Program-made: the position numbers and the translations under genes
Source of the DNA: Chytridium lagenaria
Lineage: Eukaryota > Chytridiomycota > Chytridiomycetes > Chytridiales > Chytridiaceae
Reading direction: 5' to 3'
Assembly: GCA_025449115.1 (NCBI GenBank)
Contig: JAHLKC010000008.1
Coordinates: 372,001 to 436,000 of the forward strand
Length of the DNA stretch: 64,000 nucleotides
Notes under the pieces: generated by a model
What the model was told of the DNA's origin: nothing
Database searches by the model: none
Seen by the model: the letters and a program-made list of their open reading frames with translations, nothing else
Part shown: in pieces, positions 13,825 through 31,670 of the stretch
Numbering within the stretch: the first letter of the stretch is position 1
Layout: every line of letters starts with the position of its first letter

Positions 13825-15040
13825 ATCCTAAATAAATTCGTGATAATATTGTAAAAATGCCATCACTTTTACTCATTATGCGCCTTGCGTGATCATCCAA
13901 TTGTAATCAAAATATATTCTGATATTATAAAAATGCCATCACTTTTTAATCATTGCACGTTTTGCGTAAGTAAAGTGTAATCAAAATGTATTCTGATATT
14001 ATAAAAATGGCATCACTTTTACTCATTGCACGTTTTGCGTGATTAAAGTGCAATCAAAATGTATTCTGATATTATAAAAATGCCATCACTTTTTACTCAT
14101 TGCACGTTTTGCGTGATTAAAGTGTAATCCAAATAAATTCGTGGTAATATTGTAAAAATGCCATCACTTTTACTCATTATGCGCCTTGCGTGATCATCAA
14201 AGTGTAATCAAAATATGTTTGTGATATATTAAAAAAAAGCCATCACTTTTTAATCATTGCGCGCTTTGCGTAAGGAAAGTGTGATCAAAATACATTTGTG
14301 ATATATTATAAAAACGCCATCACGTTTTAATCATTGCACGTTTTGCGTGATCGTCAAAGTGCAATCAAAATGTATTCTGAGTTATAAAAATGCCATCACG
14401 TTTTAATCATTGCACGTTTTGCGTGATTAAAGTGTAATAAAAATGTATTCGTGATATTATTATAAAAATGCCATCACTTTTTACTCATTGCACGCTTTGC
14501 GTGATTAAAGTGCAATCAAAATGTATTCGTGATAATATTATAAAAATGCCATCACTTTTTAATCATTGCACGTTTTGCGTGATTAAAGTGTAATCAAAAT
14601 GTATTCTGATATTATAAAAATGCCATCACTTTTTAGTCATTGCACGTTTTGCGTGATTAAAGTGTAATCAAAATGTATTCGTGATAATATTATGAAAATG
14701 CCATCACTTTTTACTCATTGCACGTTTTGCGTGATTAAAGTGTAAACAAAATGTATTCGTGATAATATTATAAAAACGGCATGACTTTTTACTCATTGCA
14801 CGTTTTGCGTGATTAAAGTGTAATCAAAATGTATTCGTGATATTATTATAAAAATGCCATCACGTTTTAATCATTGCACGTTTTGCGTGATTAAAGTGTA
14901 ATCAAAATGTATTCTGATATTATAAAAATGCCATCACGTTTTAATCATTGAATCGAAGTGTAATCAAAATATAGTTGTGAGATATTACAAAAAAAATGCC
15001 ATCACTTTTTTCACTCATGATGCGCCTTGCGTGAACGAAG
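13825..15040 (+). repeat. Tandem array, about 17 units of 73-79 bp, between convergent genes
   Basis: Units share ATAAAAATGCCATCACTTTTT, then (A/C)TCATTGCACGTTTTGCGTGAT, then TAAAGTGTAATCAAAATGTATTC and a variable AT spacer. The CATCAC anchor occurs at 13861, 13937, 14011, 14084, 14162, 14241, 14318, 14394, 14472, 14550, 14624, 14702, 14780 (variant), 14858, 14932 and 15000, giving periods of 68-79 bp. Each unit carries a short imperfect palindrome, CACG-TTTTG-CGTG. The array fills the space between the CFAP44 stop and the palmitoyltransferase stop, and its last unit overlaps the end of the latter. No spacers, no ORF. Confidence 0.95.
13831..13836 (+). promoter_or_regulatory. Candidate polyadenylation signal AATAAA, CFAP44
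   Basis: AATAAA lies 30 bp past the CFAP44 stop codon, at the left edge of the tandem array. Confidence 0.4.
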
Positions 15041-16727
15041 TCCATCACTCGTTTCCACAACACCAACATCCTCCACCTCCCCATTCCTCAACTTATACCT
15101 CACCTGCTTGACCGCCAACGTTTCATCATCACTCTCCCCCTCTGACAACTCCAACCCTGAGCGGCCCGTCTCTCCGCATCCTGAACCAACCGTTCCCGTT
15201 CCTCCACCGTCCATTCCTTGACAAGATACCCTTCACTTCCACGACGAACATGCTTCCTCGTGATATCAGGTTGCGGTACCCCCTTTCTCCTCTTTTGATG
15301 CTCATAGTACTCGAGGGCGGCCAGATGATGTCTTCCCCACTGTCGAGGAGTTCAGGATCAATGTCAAAGGATAACCCATCGCCTTCCGCGGGTTGAGGGA
15401 GCCACCATAAGAGAACGTGGCTACCCAACACGGCTTGAAGGTTTCTGTAAGTCCCTAGATCGTAGGGGAAGGTGATATCCGCTGACACCTTGTTCTTGGC
15501 AATCAGGTCCTGGATTTTAGAGTTTTCCGAGTTTTCAATGGTGGTGGTGTTGCATGTGACGAAATAGAGTTGCCATATGGAGAGGATGCCGACGGTGAAG
15601 AGGAGGATAAAGAGGAGGACGAGGTTAAAGACCATGGAGAGGAGTTCAGCGTTGTTGGCGGGGGGGGTGTAGTGGTAGCCTGCGTAGGGGGTGTAGTGGG
15701 AGCCGTAGTGTTCTTGGTTGCTGATGAGATCCCACATGCGGAAACCGATGAGGGCGAGCGCGTAGATGACGGCGAAAGCTGGAATGTAAAGTGGTGAATG
15801 GCGATTTTCTTTTTTCTTTTTGGGTTGTTTTTTTTTTTTGAATGGTGAAATGATGTTTTTACTTACTCACTGACAGGAGAAAGCGAAGAAAGTGGCCTAA
15901 ATTCCTATGACCCACGCAATTGTTGAGCCATGGACCTTGAAAAAATAAAAATAAATAAATAAATAGAGATAGTTTTAGCATGGACGTTGTAAAGATAGAA
16001 AAAAAAGAATTAGAAAAAAAAAGAGTAGATGTTTACAATGATGGTCCATTTTCAACACGCATCTGTTGCATTCTCTGCAGTGATGAGAACGCGGTGGTTT
16101 GTAGACCTCACAGGTTTTACACCACCTTGGTTTGCCCGTCGTCTTTTTCAGTTCCTTGACTGCAGGTTTCGTGTCGTGGGTGTGTTGGGGGGAGTTGTAG
16201 TCTTGAGGGGACTTTACCGGGGTCTGAGTGCAAGCGAGGTAGTAGTTTACCCAGATGGAGAGGACGGCCAGATTGAAGGGAGCCAGACACCACACGGCGT
16301 CCCTCTGAGAGCGAAAAGAGAGCCATGGCCAAAAGATGAACAGCTGTAGTAAATAAATAAATAAATTAATTAATTAATAAATAGTATAAATAATGAATGA
16401 ATATAGAATTGAATATTAGAAGGAATGAATGATGACTCATACTAAATGAGATAATAGATAAAGAATAGATAATAGATAATAGATAATAGAATACAATAGA
16501 ACAGAATAGAATACAACATATAACAATGTAATATAACAATATATAATATAGAATATAATAATAATATATAATATATAATAATATAATATAATGAATATAC
16601 ACTCAACTTGTGATGTTAATGGAATAAATGTGACTAGAAAGACTACCCCTCCTATGGCTAGTATCCCATAGTCAATGCATTGCTGGTGTTTGATGATTGG
16701 TTGATGATGATGTTCATTATTGGTCAT
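15011..16727 (-). CDS. DHHC palmitoyltransferase, PFA4-like
   Basis: Transfers palmitate from palmitoyl-CoA to cysteines of membrane proteins, probably at the ER (yeast Pfa4 acts on chitin synthase Chs3). The start is the ATG complementary to 16725-16727. TM1 is around [20 protein letters not shown]2 follows in the next exon ([19 protein letters not shown]). The cysteine-rich domain reads [30 protein letters not shown], then after an intron splitting the last Cys codon [11 protein letters not shown], so the catalytic DHHC is intact. TM3 and TM4 follow ([25 protein letters not shown]). [10 protein letters not shown] segment precedes the tail, as in PFA4 relatives. The reading frame changes near 15314-15320 (GGGCGG) and again near 15140-15150, both probably single-base indels. 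The last codons are made of tandem-repeat sequence. Confidence 0.85.
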
Positions 16728-17243
16728 TTAAATGATATACTATACTACTACTACTACTGCTAACAGAGTATAGTATAGGATGTAGTAGTAGTAGTATGTA
16801 TAGTAATGTATATAGATAGAATATAGTTATAAGATGAGTGTGTATGGTTTGATGTGTAAAGAGTCATTTACCTTTCAGTGTATATTGATAGTATAGAGTT
16901 AGATAAGATATATTTATATATATATGTGGATAGATGGTTATAGATATAGATATGGATATAGATGATATAGATGGGTATGTATGCGTGTGTATAAATATTG
17001 TAATGGAATCGAGTTTATAATAGTAAATATGTTAATGTGATTGTTATTCAATTCATTCAAATGTAAATGGTAGTACAAACTATCTGTATATTTAATTATT
17101 ATATATGTGCATGCATTACATATTAAATTAATAAATATTATTTATTCAACTGACAAACCATATTTATATACCCCATTCATTCCCATTCTCATATTTATAT
17201 ATTCCCATTTATTTTTTTATAGAAAAAAAAAAAAAAAAAAAGG
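16728..17243. other. AT-rich intergenic region, divergent promoters
   Basis: It separates the divergent starts of the palmitoyltransferase and the DBP10-like helicase. It holds short tandem runs (TACTAC, TAGATATAGATA, TATATATA) and an A-run of about 20 directly before the helicase start codon. No gene is seen. Confidence 0.6.
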
Positions 17244-21162
<3,919 letters not shown>

Positions 21163-21737
21163 AGGAGGGGAAGGGGGGGCGGGAAGTAGTAAGGGGGGAA
21201 GTTTGGGGGGGTGGGAAGGGGGGGAAGTTTGGGGGTGGAGGTGGGGGTGGTGGGAAAGGTGGAGTTTGGAAAGAGGAAGTAAAAGTGGTTTTTGTGGTAC
21301 TGCTTTTTTTTTTTTGATATAATAAAAGCGGCAGGAAGTGCATGTCTGCCATATCATCGTTTAAACGCAAAGGTCACGTTTGCATTGTTGTTTTTTTGTT
21401 GTTGTTCTTGAAGTTTAGACGCTAATGTGGATCATGCACAAGAGCAAACAACCTTTTGTATTTAGCATGCGGCAGGAAGTGCAGTATGTGATTGTCTATT
21501 TTTTAACGCGTTTTCGATGTTGGTTTTTTTTGGTGTTCTTCAAGTTTGTCGCTAATGTGGTTCTTCAAGTTTGTCGCTAATGTGGATCATGCAGAAGAGT
21601 AATATCCAATTTGCTGATAAACATATGGCCATGTCTTGCAATACGGTAACAGGCTAGATTTGGTATCCGAAAATTGATCTTGATAAGGTCACAAAAAAAA
21701 AACACGGTTTCACCAACCATCCCAAAAACACTCTATC
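21163..21737. other. Intergenic region between DBP10 and NADH dehydrogenase
   Basis: A G-rich stretch (21163-21275) follows the DBP10 stop, then AATAAA at 21321. A pair of GCGGCAGGAAGTGCA copies (21329, 21470) and repeated TTCAAGTTTGTCGCTAATGTGG (about 21538 and 21562) are present. No gene is seen. Confidence 0.6.
21321..21326 (+). promoter_or_regulatory. Candidate polyadenylation signal AATAAA, DBP10
   Basis: AATAAA lies about 160 bp past the DBP10 stop codon. Confidence 0.35.
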
Positions 21738-24733
21738 ATGCATGCCCGCCTCCTCACCCGAGCTCTCCGCTCCCTCCCCCTCCGTCCCTTCACCACAACC
21801 CCCACCCTCCGCCGACCCCACCGTCTCCCTCTCTTCCTCACCCTCCTCGCAACCACAACGCTAACCACCGTCTACCTCACGACCCCGAAAGACGACCCAC
21901 TCTACTGTGAAGACGCGACGACGCTCTCGTTCCACCGGAGCGTGGCGGTGGATGTGGATGGGAAGATGGAGACGTTACCGGTTTTCGAGTTTGCGAGGGA
22001 GGGGAAGGAGAAGTTGGTTGTGCTTGGGACGGGGTGGGGGGCTACGAGTGTTTTGAAGGAGTTGGAGAAGACGTATGAGGTTTTGGTTGTCAGTCCTACG
22101 AATTGTGAGTGGGTTGAGTTGGTTGGGATGGGATTTGCGGTTTATTGATGGATGGGATTAGAATGGGGAGCGTGTTTTGGTCTGGATTTAAGGTTGATGG
22201 TCAGGATTCGAGGTTGTCTTTTCCAACGGCAATGATTCACGCTTGAATATTAACGATCACATCCTATGATGGTTGTTGGACGATGGGATGTAGTTGGTTT
22301 ACATGGATTGATCGCTCCATGCTTGGTAGACGATGGGATGCGTAGATTGCGTCTATTGATGGTTGTTTTGGGATTGGGAAGGGAAGGGGACGTGTTGTGA
22401 TGGTCTGGATTCGAGGTTGTCTTTTCCAACGGCAGGGGTTCACGCTTATACATGAACGATCACCTCCAGTGATGCTTGTTAGATGATGGGATGCAATCGG
22501 TGCACGCTCCAATGTCTTCCGATGTGCTGCGATGGAAGCTTTTTATAACTCTTTACTAAACCCCCTTACCCCTTCAACCCCAGACTTCCTCTTCTCCCCT
22601 CTCCTCCCGAAGCCGCAACAGGCACAGTCGAAGCCCGATCCCTGATGGAATCCGCTCGCAAGATCTGTCAACGGTCCTCCGCCTCCTTTATCGAATCCGA
22701 AGCGCGTGACATCTATTTCAAAGAAAAGTTGATTCTCGTTGAAAGTCGATCTGGTCGACGGTTTTTGGTGCCGTATGATAAAGTTGTGGTGGCTGTGGGT
22801 GCGACCAATAATACGTTTGGTGTGCCCGGGGTGGAAGAGCATACGAGTTTTTTGAAGGATATTAATCAGGCTAGAGGGATTAGGTATAAGGTGATGAGTC
22901 TTTTTGAGGAGGCGGCTTTGCCTATGGATGAGGAGGAGAGGAAGGTGAGGTTTTCTTTTTTGGGAATCATTTGACTAGATTCGTTGTAGATGTTTACTGT
23001 TTTTTTTTTTTGTTTTTTTGTGGTGTGAATGATTCTTTTGACTAGATTGGTTATGGCTGTTTGCCATATTTTTTGGGAGTACTTGTTTTTTTGTTTTTTT
23101 TTTTTGTTTTTTTTTTTTTGCGGGGAGTTGGGGTGCCCAATGATGGCTGACGACTGGCCGAGTTTAACCGTATATTTTGACTGACTCTTTTTTCTATAGA
23201 AACTTCTTACCTTTGTCATTGCTGGTGGAGGTCCCACCGGAGTCGAATATGCAGCAGAATTGAACGACCTCATCAACTGTGACATTAAAAAATATTTCCC
23301 AAACCTGAACGCTCGTATTGCCCTCATACACAGTTCTGATCATGTCTTGAACACGTTTGCTGAAGGTATTTGTTGTATGATGACGGTTTTTATATTGACG
23401 TTTTTCGGTTTTTTTTTCTTGTGCAGCGATCTCGTCTATGACTGAAAAGCATTTCCAGAGGAATGATATTGAGGTGTTGTTGAATACTAGGGTTGTGGCT
23501 GTGGAGAAGAATAAGATTATTTATAAGGTTTGGATTTTATACTTCTGATGGTGGCACTGCCGCGCTGTGTTTTTTTTTTTTTGGTATGTGTTTTAAATGT
23601 TATGATAGAAAAAGAACGTTCCAAAGGGTGAACAAGATACGTTTGAAATGCCGTTTGGACTTTGCGTGTGGAGGTGAGGGCTTCCATATGTTTTGAATAC
23701 TGGGTTGACTGTGAATAGCACGGGGATCGGTATGAGACCTTTTGCTGACCGTATTCGTAAAAAGATTGCCGCGCAGGTGCGTCATAGTCGCGCTTGATTT
23801 TTTGTTTTTTTAACTCTTTGTGAATAGAACAAGGCGCGTGCCTTGAAAACCGACGGAACTCTTCGTCTTGTTGGCGTGTCGGATGTGTATGCGCTTGGGA
23901 TTGCGCGACGATTGAGAACCCGAAATTGATGGATGTGATTTTGGAGAGGTTTGGGGGTATTTTTGTTATGAGGGACTGACGAGGGCGTTTTTTTCATGGT
24001 GTTAGGTTGGAGTTGACTGGGAAAGATAAATTGAATAAGGTGGAGTTTGAGGATGTGGCGACAGAGTGTATCAAGAAGTATCCGCAGACGTTGTTGCATT
24101 TGCAAAAGTTGGATAAATTGGTAGGGTTATTTTGATATTTTATTTTTATTTTTAAAAACTGACTTTGTAATGGTGTGGGTTTTTAGTTTGAAAAGTACGA
24201 CGCTGATAAGAGCGGGTTCTTGGATTTGAAAGAGATTAAAGCGCTTCTGGACGATATTGACAAGAGGCTTACTTCTCTCCCTGCGACAGCGCAGGTAAGC
24301 GTTTTTTTTAAGGGCTCTAGCTTTATAAAATGTAATAAATACCTTTTTTTTTTTTTGGTAGGTCGCGTCGCAACAGGGCAAGTACCTCGCAAAGCAGTTG
24401 AACTCTTTGGCGAAACTCAAGACTGATGATGAGAAGAAGGCTTTTAAGGCTGCTGACTTTGTGTACAATCATATGGGATCGTTCTCGTATATTGGCGGGG
24501 ACCATGCAGTGATGGATTTGAAGGGTGGGGTGTCTGCTGGAGGAATTGGTGCGTTGTTCTTGGTGTTTTGTATGTTGTTGTATTTTATATTAACGGTGTT
24601 TTTTTTAAAGGTGTTTACTTGCTTTGGCGTGGTGCGTTTTTGAGTGAGCAGGTGTCTCTTCGTACTCGTGTGCTTCTTGCTATGGACTGGATAAAGTGTA
24701 AAGTGTTTTGGAAGGGATATTTCGAGGTCGTGA
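21738..24733 (+). CDS. Type II external NADH dehydrogenase with EF-hand (NDE/NDB-like)
   Basis: A single-subunit flavoprotein that passes electrons from cytosolic NAD(P)H to ubiquinone at the inner mitochondrial membrane without pumping protons. The start ATG at 21738 gives an Arg-rich, Ser/Thr-rich presequence followed by a hydrophobic stretch, consistent with mitochondrial import. The FAD motif is LVVLGTGWGATSVLKEL and the NADH motif is FVIAGGGPTGVEYAAEL. CVW-STGIGMRP spans an intron, then VYALG(D)CATIENP. An EF-hand, KYDADKSGFLDLKEI, lies between the NADH domain and the C-terminus, as in calcium-regulated NDB/NDE enzymes. The C-terminal exon has LLWRGAFLSEQVSLRTRVLLAMDWIK, then FGRDISRS and a stop at 24731. 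Two single-base breaks, at GGG 23897-23899 (the GDCA motif) and TTTT 24706-24709, probably are sequencing indels. At least nine introns. Confidence 0.92.
22196..22500 (+). repeat. Direct repeat, about 203-bp spacing, in NADH dehydrogenase intron
   Basis: GGATTCGAGGTTGTCTTTTCC occurs at 22204 and 22407, each followed by AACGGCA, GTTCACGCTT-like and AACGATCAC blocks and a GATGGGATG block. The first copy runs about 200 bp and the second about 100 bp. The repeat sits in the first intron. Confidence 0.75.
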
Positions 24734-25440
24734 ACTTTTTGGAGATGGGCTTTCCCGGTTCACTCTTTTTTTTCTTTTCTGTTCTTGCGGTGGCTTGGTT
24801 TCGTGTTTATTCGCTATTTCTTTTGAGTGAAAACAGTTTCTGTTTTTGTATTTGGCTTGTGAGGTTATTTTATTTTTTTTTGTTGTTCCTCTGGCGTTTC
24901 GTGTTTATTCGATATCACTTTTGTATTTTGACTCATGGGGTTTTTTTTATAATTGTTCCTCTTGTATCCTTTGTTTTTTTGTTGGACAACGATTTTATAT
25001 ACTCATCTGTTTTGTTATTGTTGTTGTTTTTTAACAAAAGTGGCATTTGAATATGAGTTGTTTTTTGTGTTATTCGCGAGTGACTACTGTCCGTGCGCTA
25101 TGATCGATGCAAGATATAAGGATCCATGTAAATCCCAGTAATGGGATGGTATAGACTGAAAAGTGGTGGACCAGCTGTCACTGTTGATACTAGAGGACGC
25201 TGCAGGCAACAGACATGAAGATTTCAATGCGTAAGAGTGAGATTGAGGAAGGGGGTTTCTTCCCCTTGAGGATCGTCCTCCATCCTCGATCAAAAACGTA
25301 GCAGCCACCCCAAACGACCCAACCCACACATCATAATATAATTGCAAGAGCAAAGAAAATCTTTTTGAGCGTCGACGAAAAAATTGTTTGGGAAAGAGAA
25401 GCTGCCCAACATCGACCTCCAGGCAAGAAAAAGAAGAAAG
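24734..25440. other. Intergenic region upstream of calcineurin A
   Basis: The first half is T-rich 3' flank of the NADH dehydrogenase. From about 25080 the composition becomes balanced, probably the calcineurin promoter and 5' UTR. No TATA box or separate gene is seen. Confidence 0.55.
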
Positions 25441-28005
<2,565 letters not shown>

Positions 28006-29614
28006 AATAAATCCTTCCCTCTTTTATTCCCCGTTGTTTGATGGCCCGTCACCCACGTTTTTTTCTTCGTTTTTTATCGCCATACTTTTTTTTTTTTTGT
28101 TTTTGTTTTTACCAATCATCGAATCCTCCCACCCCCCATTTTCACCGCAGTGCTTGGCATCTCTTTTTTCCTTCATAGCTTTATATTTCTGTTACTTGCT
28201 GTTTTTTGTATCATGCTCCCGCCCCTTTTCTTCAATTTTTTTTCTTGTGGAGGAGGGGTGGCCATTGTTCTGTTTTGGGGATCCTTCAACCCACCCTCCT
28301 GTCCTGTTGTTTGGTTGTTTTTTTTTCCCTGCTTAATCTCTTATACATGTTTTTGTTGGAAGTCATATGTACTGTTTTGAATCCCGTTTTTCTTCTTGTC
28401 CATGCTCCTACGCAAAACACCTCCGTCTTTTCTGATCTCTGCCCTTGTTCTTTTTTTTTGGAATGTTGTTTTTTGGTAATTTTTTTTTTTGGTAATGGGA
28501 ACGTTGAGAAAATATAGGGTTTTCTTGACCTAAAGACTCCCCTTCTTTTGGATGAATGAGGACGTTGTAAGAGTTTTTTTTGGATGTACAAAAGAGGATC
28601 TGCTTTGATTGAAAATGGAAATCTCAACGGTTTATTAATGGTGTGAGTGTGATTTAAACAAAAGTGATATGACTTTCTCTGGACTTTTTCTGACCAACGA
28701 AAGAATATTAAGAAGTGTTTCTTCGGGTTTTGTCTTTTTGTTATTTTATAAATCCATTCCTTCATGGAATCGCAACAACAACCATACGGCGGATCCCCCC
28801 AAAAAAAAACCCACAAAAAAACCACAACCCCTCGTTTAAATCGCAAAACTTCAAAAAGCCATCAAATATGCTTGAAAGAAACACCAAACCGTGGCAGCGC
28901 TTGAAGCAAAAAACACGGGAGCACTCCCATCACACTAAAAACCAGCTGCGTTCAACATGAAATAACCCCCATTCCCAAAAATCCAAACCATGCGTGTCAA
29001 CATCAACGAAAAAAAACTACTCCAATGTAACCCCCAAAACCACTCTGTTCAACGCGCCAAACCCCTCATTCCCCGATCCCATAACATTACAACGCGTCAA
29101 CACAAAGGAGAAACCGCATTCTAGAAAACAGCCAAAAACCATCCGTTCAACGCGCCAAACCCACCATTCCAAAAACAGAACCCGCGGACGTTTAAAAAAA
29201 CACATCATACAAAAACAAAAACAAAAAAAACGAAAACGACGAACCCATTCCTCAAAAGCCTCAACACGAATCTATACATGTAAAATGGTCATCATCAAAA
29301 ATCATCGAGACGACAGCATAACAAGACCAGACCAATAAATTCACAAAACGACTATTTTATTTGTATTTTCAAATCCTTCATTCAATGCGTTCAACCAGCT
29401 TCCAAAAAAGACAAAAAAACGAATACGTAAACCAAGACATACAACACCCTCCCAAAAAAAGTCAACCCTAAAAAAGAAAACAAAAAACTACTACTCTATA
29501 AAAACTTGTTTGTATTGGATTGAAGGAAAAGGTGAACTGAGAACGGTGAGGGGGTTGACCGAGATATTCGATGGACGGAAATGAGAAAAGAGTTGGAGAT
29601 TCGAAAGGTGCTAT
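28006..29614. other. Convergent intergenic region, calcineurin A to DUF3712-like gene
   Basis: AATAAA lies at 28006-28011, directly after the calcineurin stop. The left half is T-rich on the plus strand and the right half A-rich, as expected of two facing 3' flanks. GTTCAACGCGCCAAACCC recurs near 29047 and 29143. Open frames here are Phe- or Lys-rich products of the composition. No gene is seen. Confidence 0.6.
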
Positions 29615-31670
29615 TTAGATCTTGAAAAGGAGGTTTGCGGGGACGGCTTCCTGGATCTAAAAAACAAACTCACGCATCAACATCCACACATCTCTCAAAA
29701 GAAAAAAGGGGTGAAACAACTAGAAAAAAAAACCAAAACAAAACACTCACATAATCAATCGTAGTATCATACCCTCCAAACTGCACTGTCAATTCACTCT
29801 TCACCACAACCTTGAGTCCCTTCCCAATCGCCTTAAAGATAGCCTTGATCGCCTCAAAATTGATCTTGAGGACCAATTTAAACGTTGGCGACGTGGCGCT
29901 TCCCTTCGAGGCAAGGTTGAACCCGACAACAGGTTGATCAATCGTGCCAATCACCTTGTTTTGGTATTCGAGGGAGGCTCGGAGGTAGACGATGGAGACG
30001 GGAGAGTCAAAGGGGTTGATGGCAATAATGTTGGCTTTTGTGGAGAGGGGGAAGAGAAGATGTTGGTGGGGATGGCGAAATTGGAGAGCTGTGGATGCAA
30101 TTGCAAACAGTTAGATATGGTAAAAAAAATCTCACGTCGAAATGCAGTTGCCTTAAAACTTGTACTTTTAAAGCTTATAAAGAAGTAAAATAGGCGGGAA
30201 GGAAGAAAGACCATATCAAAAAGGAAAAAGGTTGGGGCCAAATGTACCATAACCAAAAAAGAGTTGCCTGATATAAAAAAATGAATGATTCTCACCTTGA
30301 TCAACTGCTGGCTTGCTTGACGGCAAATTCTGCGTCAACCTCAACGACGCAAACGCCAAATCCAACGACGGCATATTCGACGACTTTCCATTGGCCACCA
30401 CAACCCCAGAATCTTGCCCCCAGTAAATTGACTCAACAGCGTCCTGGTAGCAGCCACAGCAGCCGGGTTCCCTTATCCGGGAAAACATAGGAGCTCGCAG
30501 ACAGTGTGTTGACACCAGGAACAATGGCGACTTGAGAGAGAATGACGGTACCGACCTTGATGTTGTTGAAGAGAAGGTCGAGAAGGACGTCGGTGTTTGT
30601 GTTGAGGATGACGTTGGAGGGGGAGGTGATTTCGAGGGGGATGGAAAGTTGGATGCCCTTTTCTTTGGAGCCGCCGAGGACGACAGGGAGGCCTTTGATG
30701 ACGGTGTTGAGAGACCGCCAAAGCCTTTTAAAAGCAAGGATGTAACAAAAAAGGAATAAGAAAAAAAGAAAAAATAAATATATAGGAGAAGGTTGAGAAA
30801 AACGAGAATGAGTCAGTTTATATTTACCGCCAAGGGAGGAACCAACGCTAAAGGACACGTATTCGAGACAGAGAGGGACCGTGTCATTGCTGTTTTGTTG
30901 TCTCCTGACGAGGGCGTGGTTGAGGAATGAGCTCTGTTCAGAGTTATCACGTTTCACCAACGCCATAGCAGAGGCCGAAGAGGCAATGGTGCGAGTGTTG
31001 GCATACCCAGACATGGTCAAAGGATATTTCCCATTCGAGTTAGTGACATCCTTGAAAAGCTGTTCAAATCCAGCCTGTTAGATCCTTTGACGCTCATGGG
31101 CACTTTTTCCAAGGCAAGCAAGAGGGTCTGGGAGGTGGAATCCCCAGATGCGGGTGCCGTGTCGGCAGTTTTAAGGTTTGCAACGATGGGTTGACCGACT
31201 GGGGAGACGTCGATGTTGGAACCAGCATTGGTGAATTGAAGTTTAAGGTCTTTGAGGGAGTCGGGGATGGAGAGAGTAGCTTTGACGTTAGTTGCAGTGG
31301 CTTTGGGAGTCCAGGGGTCTTTTGGGTCAAAGTCGAGTTGGAAGTTGGGGAGGTCGATAGCGGTGACGAGGGGCGGGGCGGCAACATAGATGCCTCCGCC
31401 TTCACAGTTGGAGAAGCAGAATTTGCCAGGAACGACGCCCTTGTCGCATTTGAGGCCCTGTTTTACATTAATAATGGAAATGGGGTGAGATAAAATCAAG
31501 CTTAAAAAAATCAAGAGAAGATAGGATGATGGGATGATGGGATGAGTGGAAATGAATGAATAGTAAACTGCTATTAAACAGTATAAAATGAATTTTACCT
31601 GTGAAGTGACGGACTGAGCAGCGAGGATGCTCGATGCGACGAGAGCAACTAAAGTCTTGACCGAGAGCAT
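29615..31670 (-). CDS. Secreted DUF3712-like protein, copy 1
   Basis: The start ATG complementary to 31668-31670 gives MLSVKTLVALVASSILAAQS, a clear signal peptide. After the first intron comes a Cys-containing segment (LKCDKGVVPGKFCFSNCEG), then GIYVAAPPLV and NFQLDF. The mid region has ITSPSNVILNTNTDVLLDLLFNN with PGVNTLSA, and the C-terminal part has INPFDSPVSIVYL, VIGTIDQPVVGF and LTVQFGGYDTTIDY, ending LLFKI. This beta-rich NPSNV/NPFDSP pattern resembles fungal DUF3712 proteins (function unknown), probably with two such units. The paralog at 33141-35239 aligns along its whole length. Frame changes occur near 31070, 30460 and 30060. Family assignment is from motif memory; secretion is well supported. 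Confidence 0.75.

Noticed and set aside
13825..15040. CRISPR-like appearance of the repeat array
   Set aside because: The units are contiguous imperfect tandem copies without unique spacers, there are no cas genes, and the surrounding genes are eukaryotic with introns.
24568..25050. 160-codon hydrophobic frame after the NADH dehydrogenase
   Set aside because: It runs from an intron through the last exon in the wrong frame into a T-rich 3' flank; the family C-terminus (FGRDISRS) lies in another frame.
28034..28517. Overlapping Phe/Leu-rich frames after calcineurin A
   Set aside because: T-rich 3' flank; overlapping frames have the same composition-driven character and no family motif.
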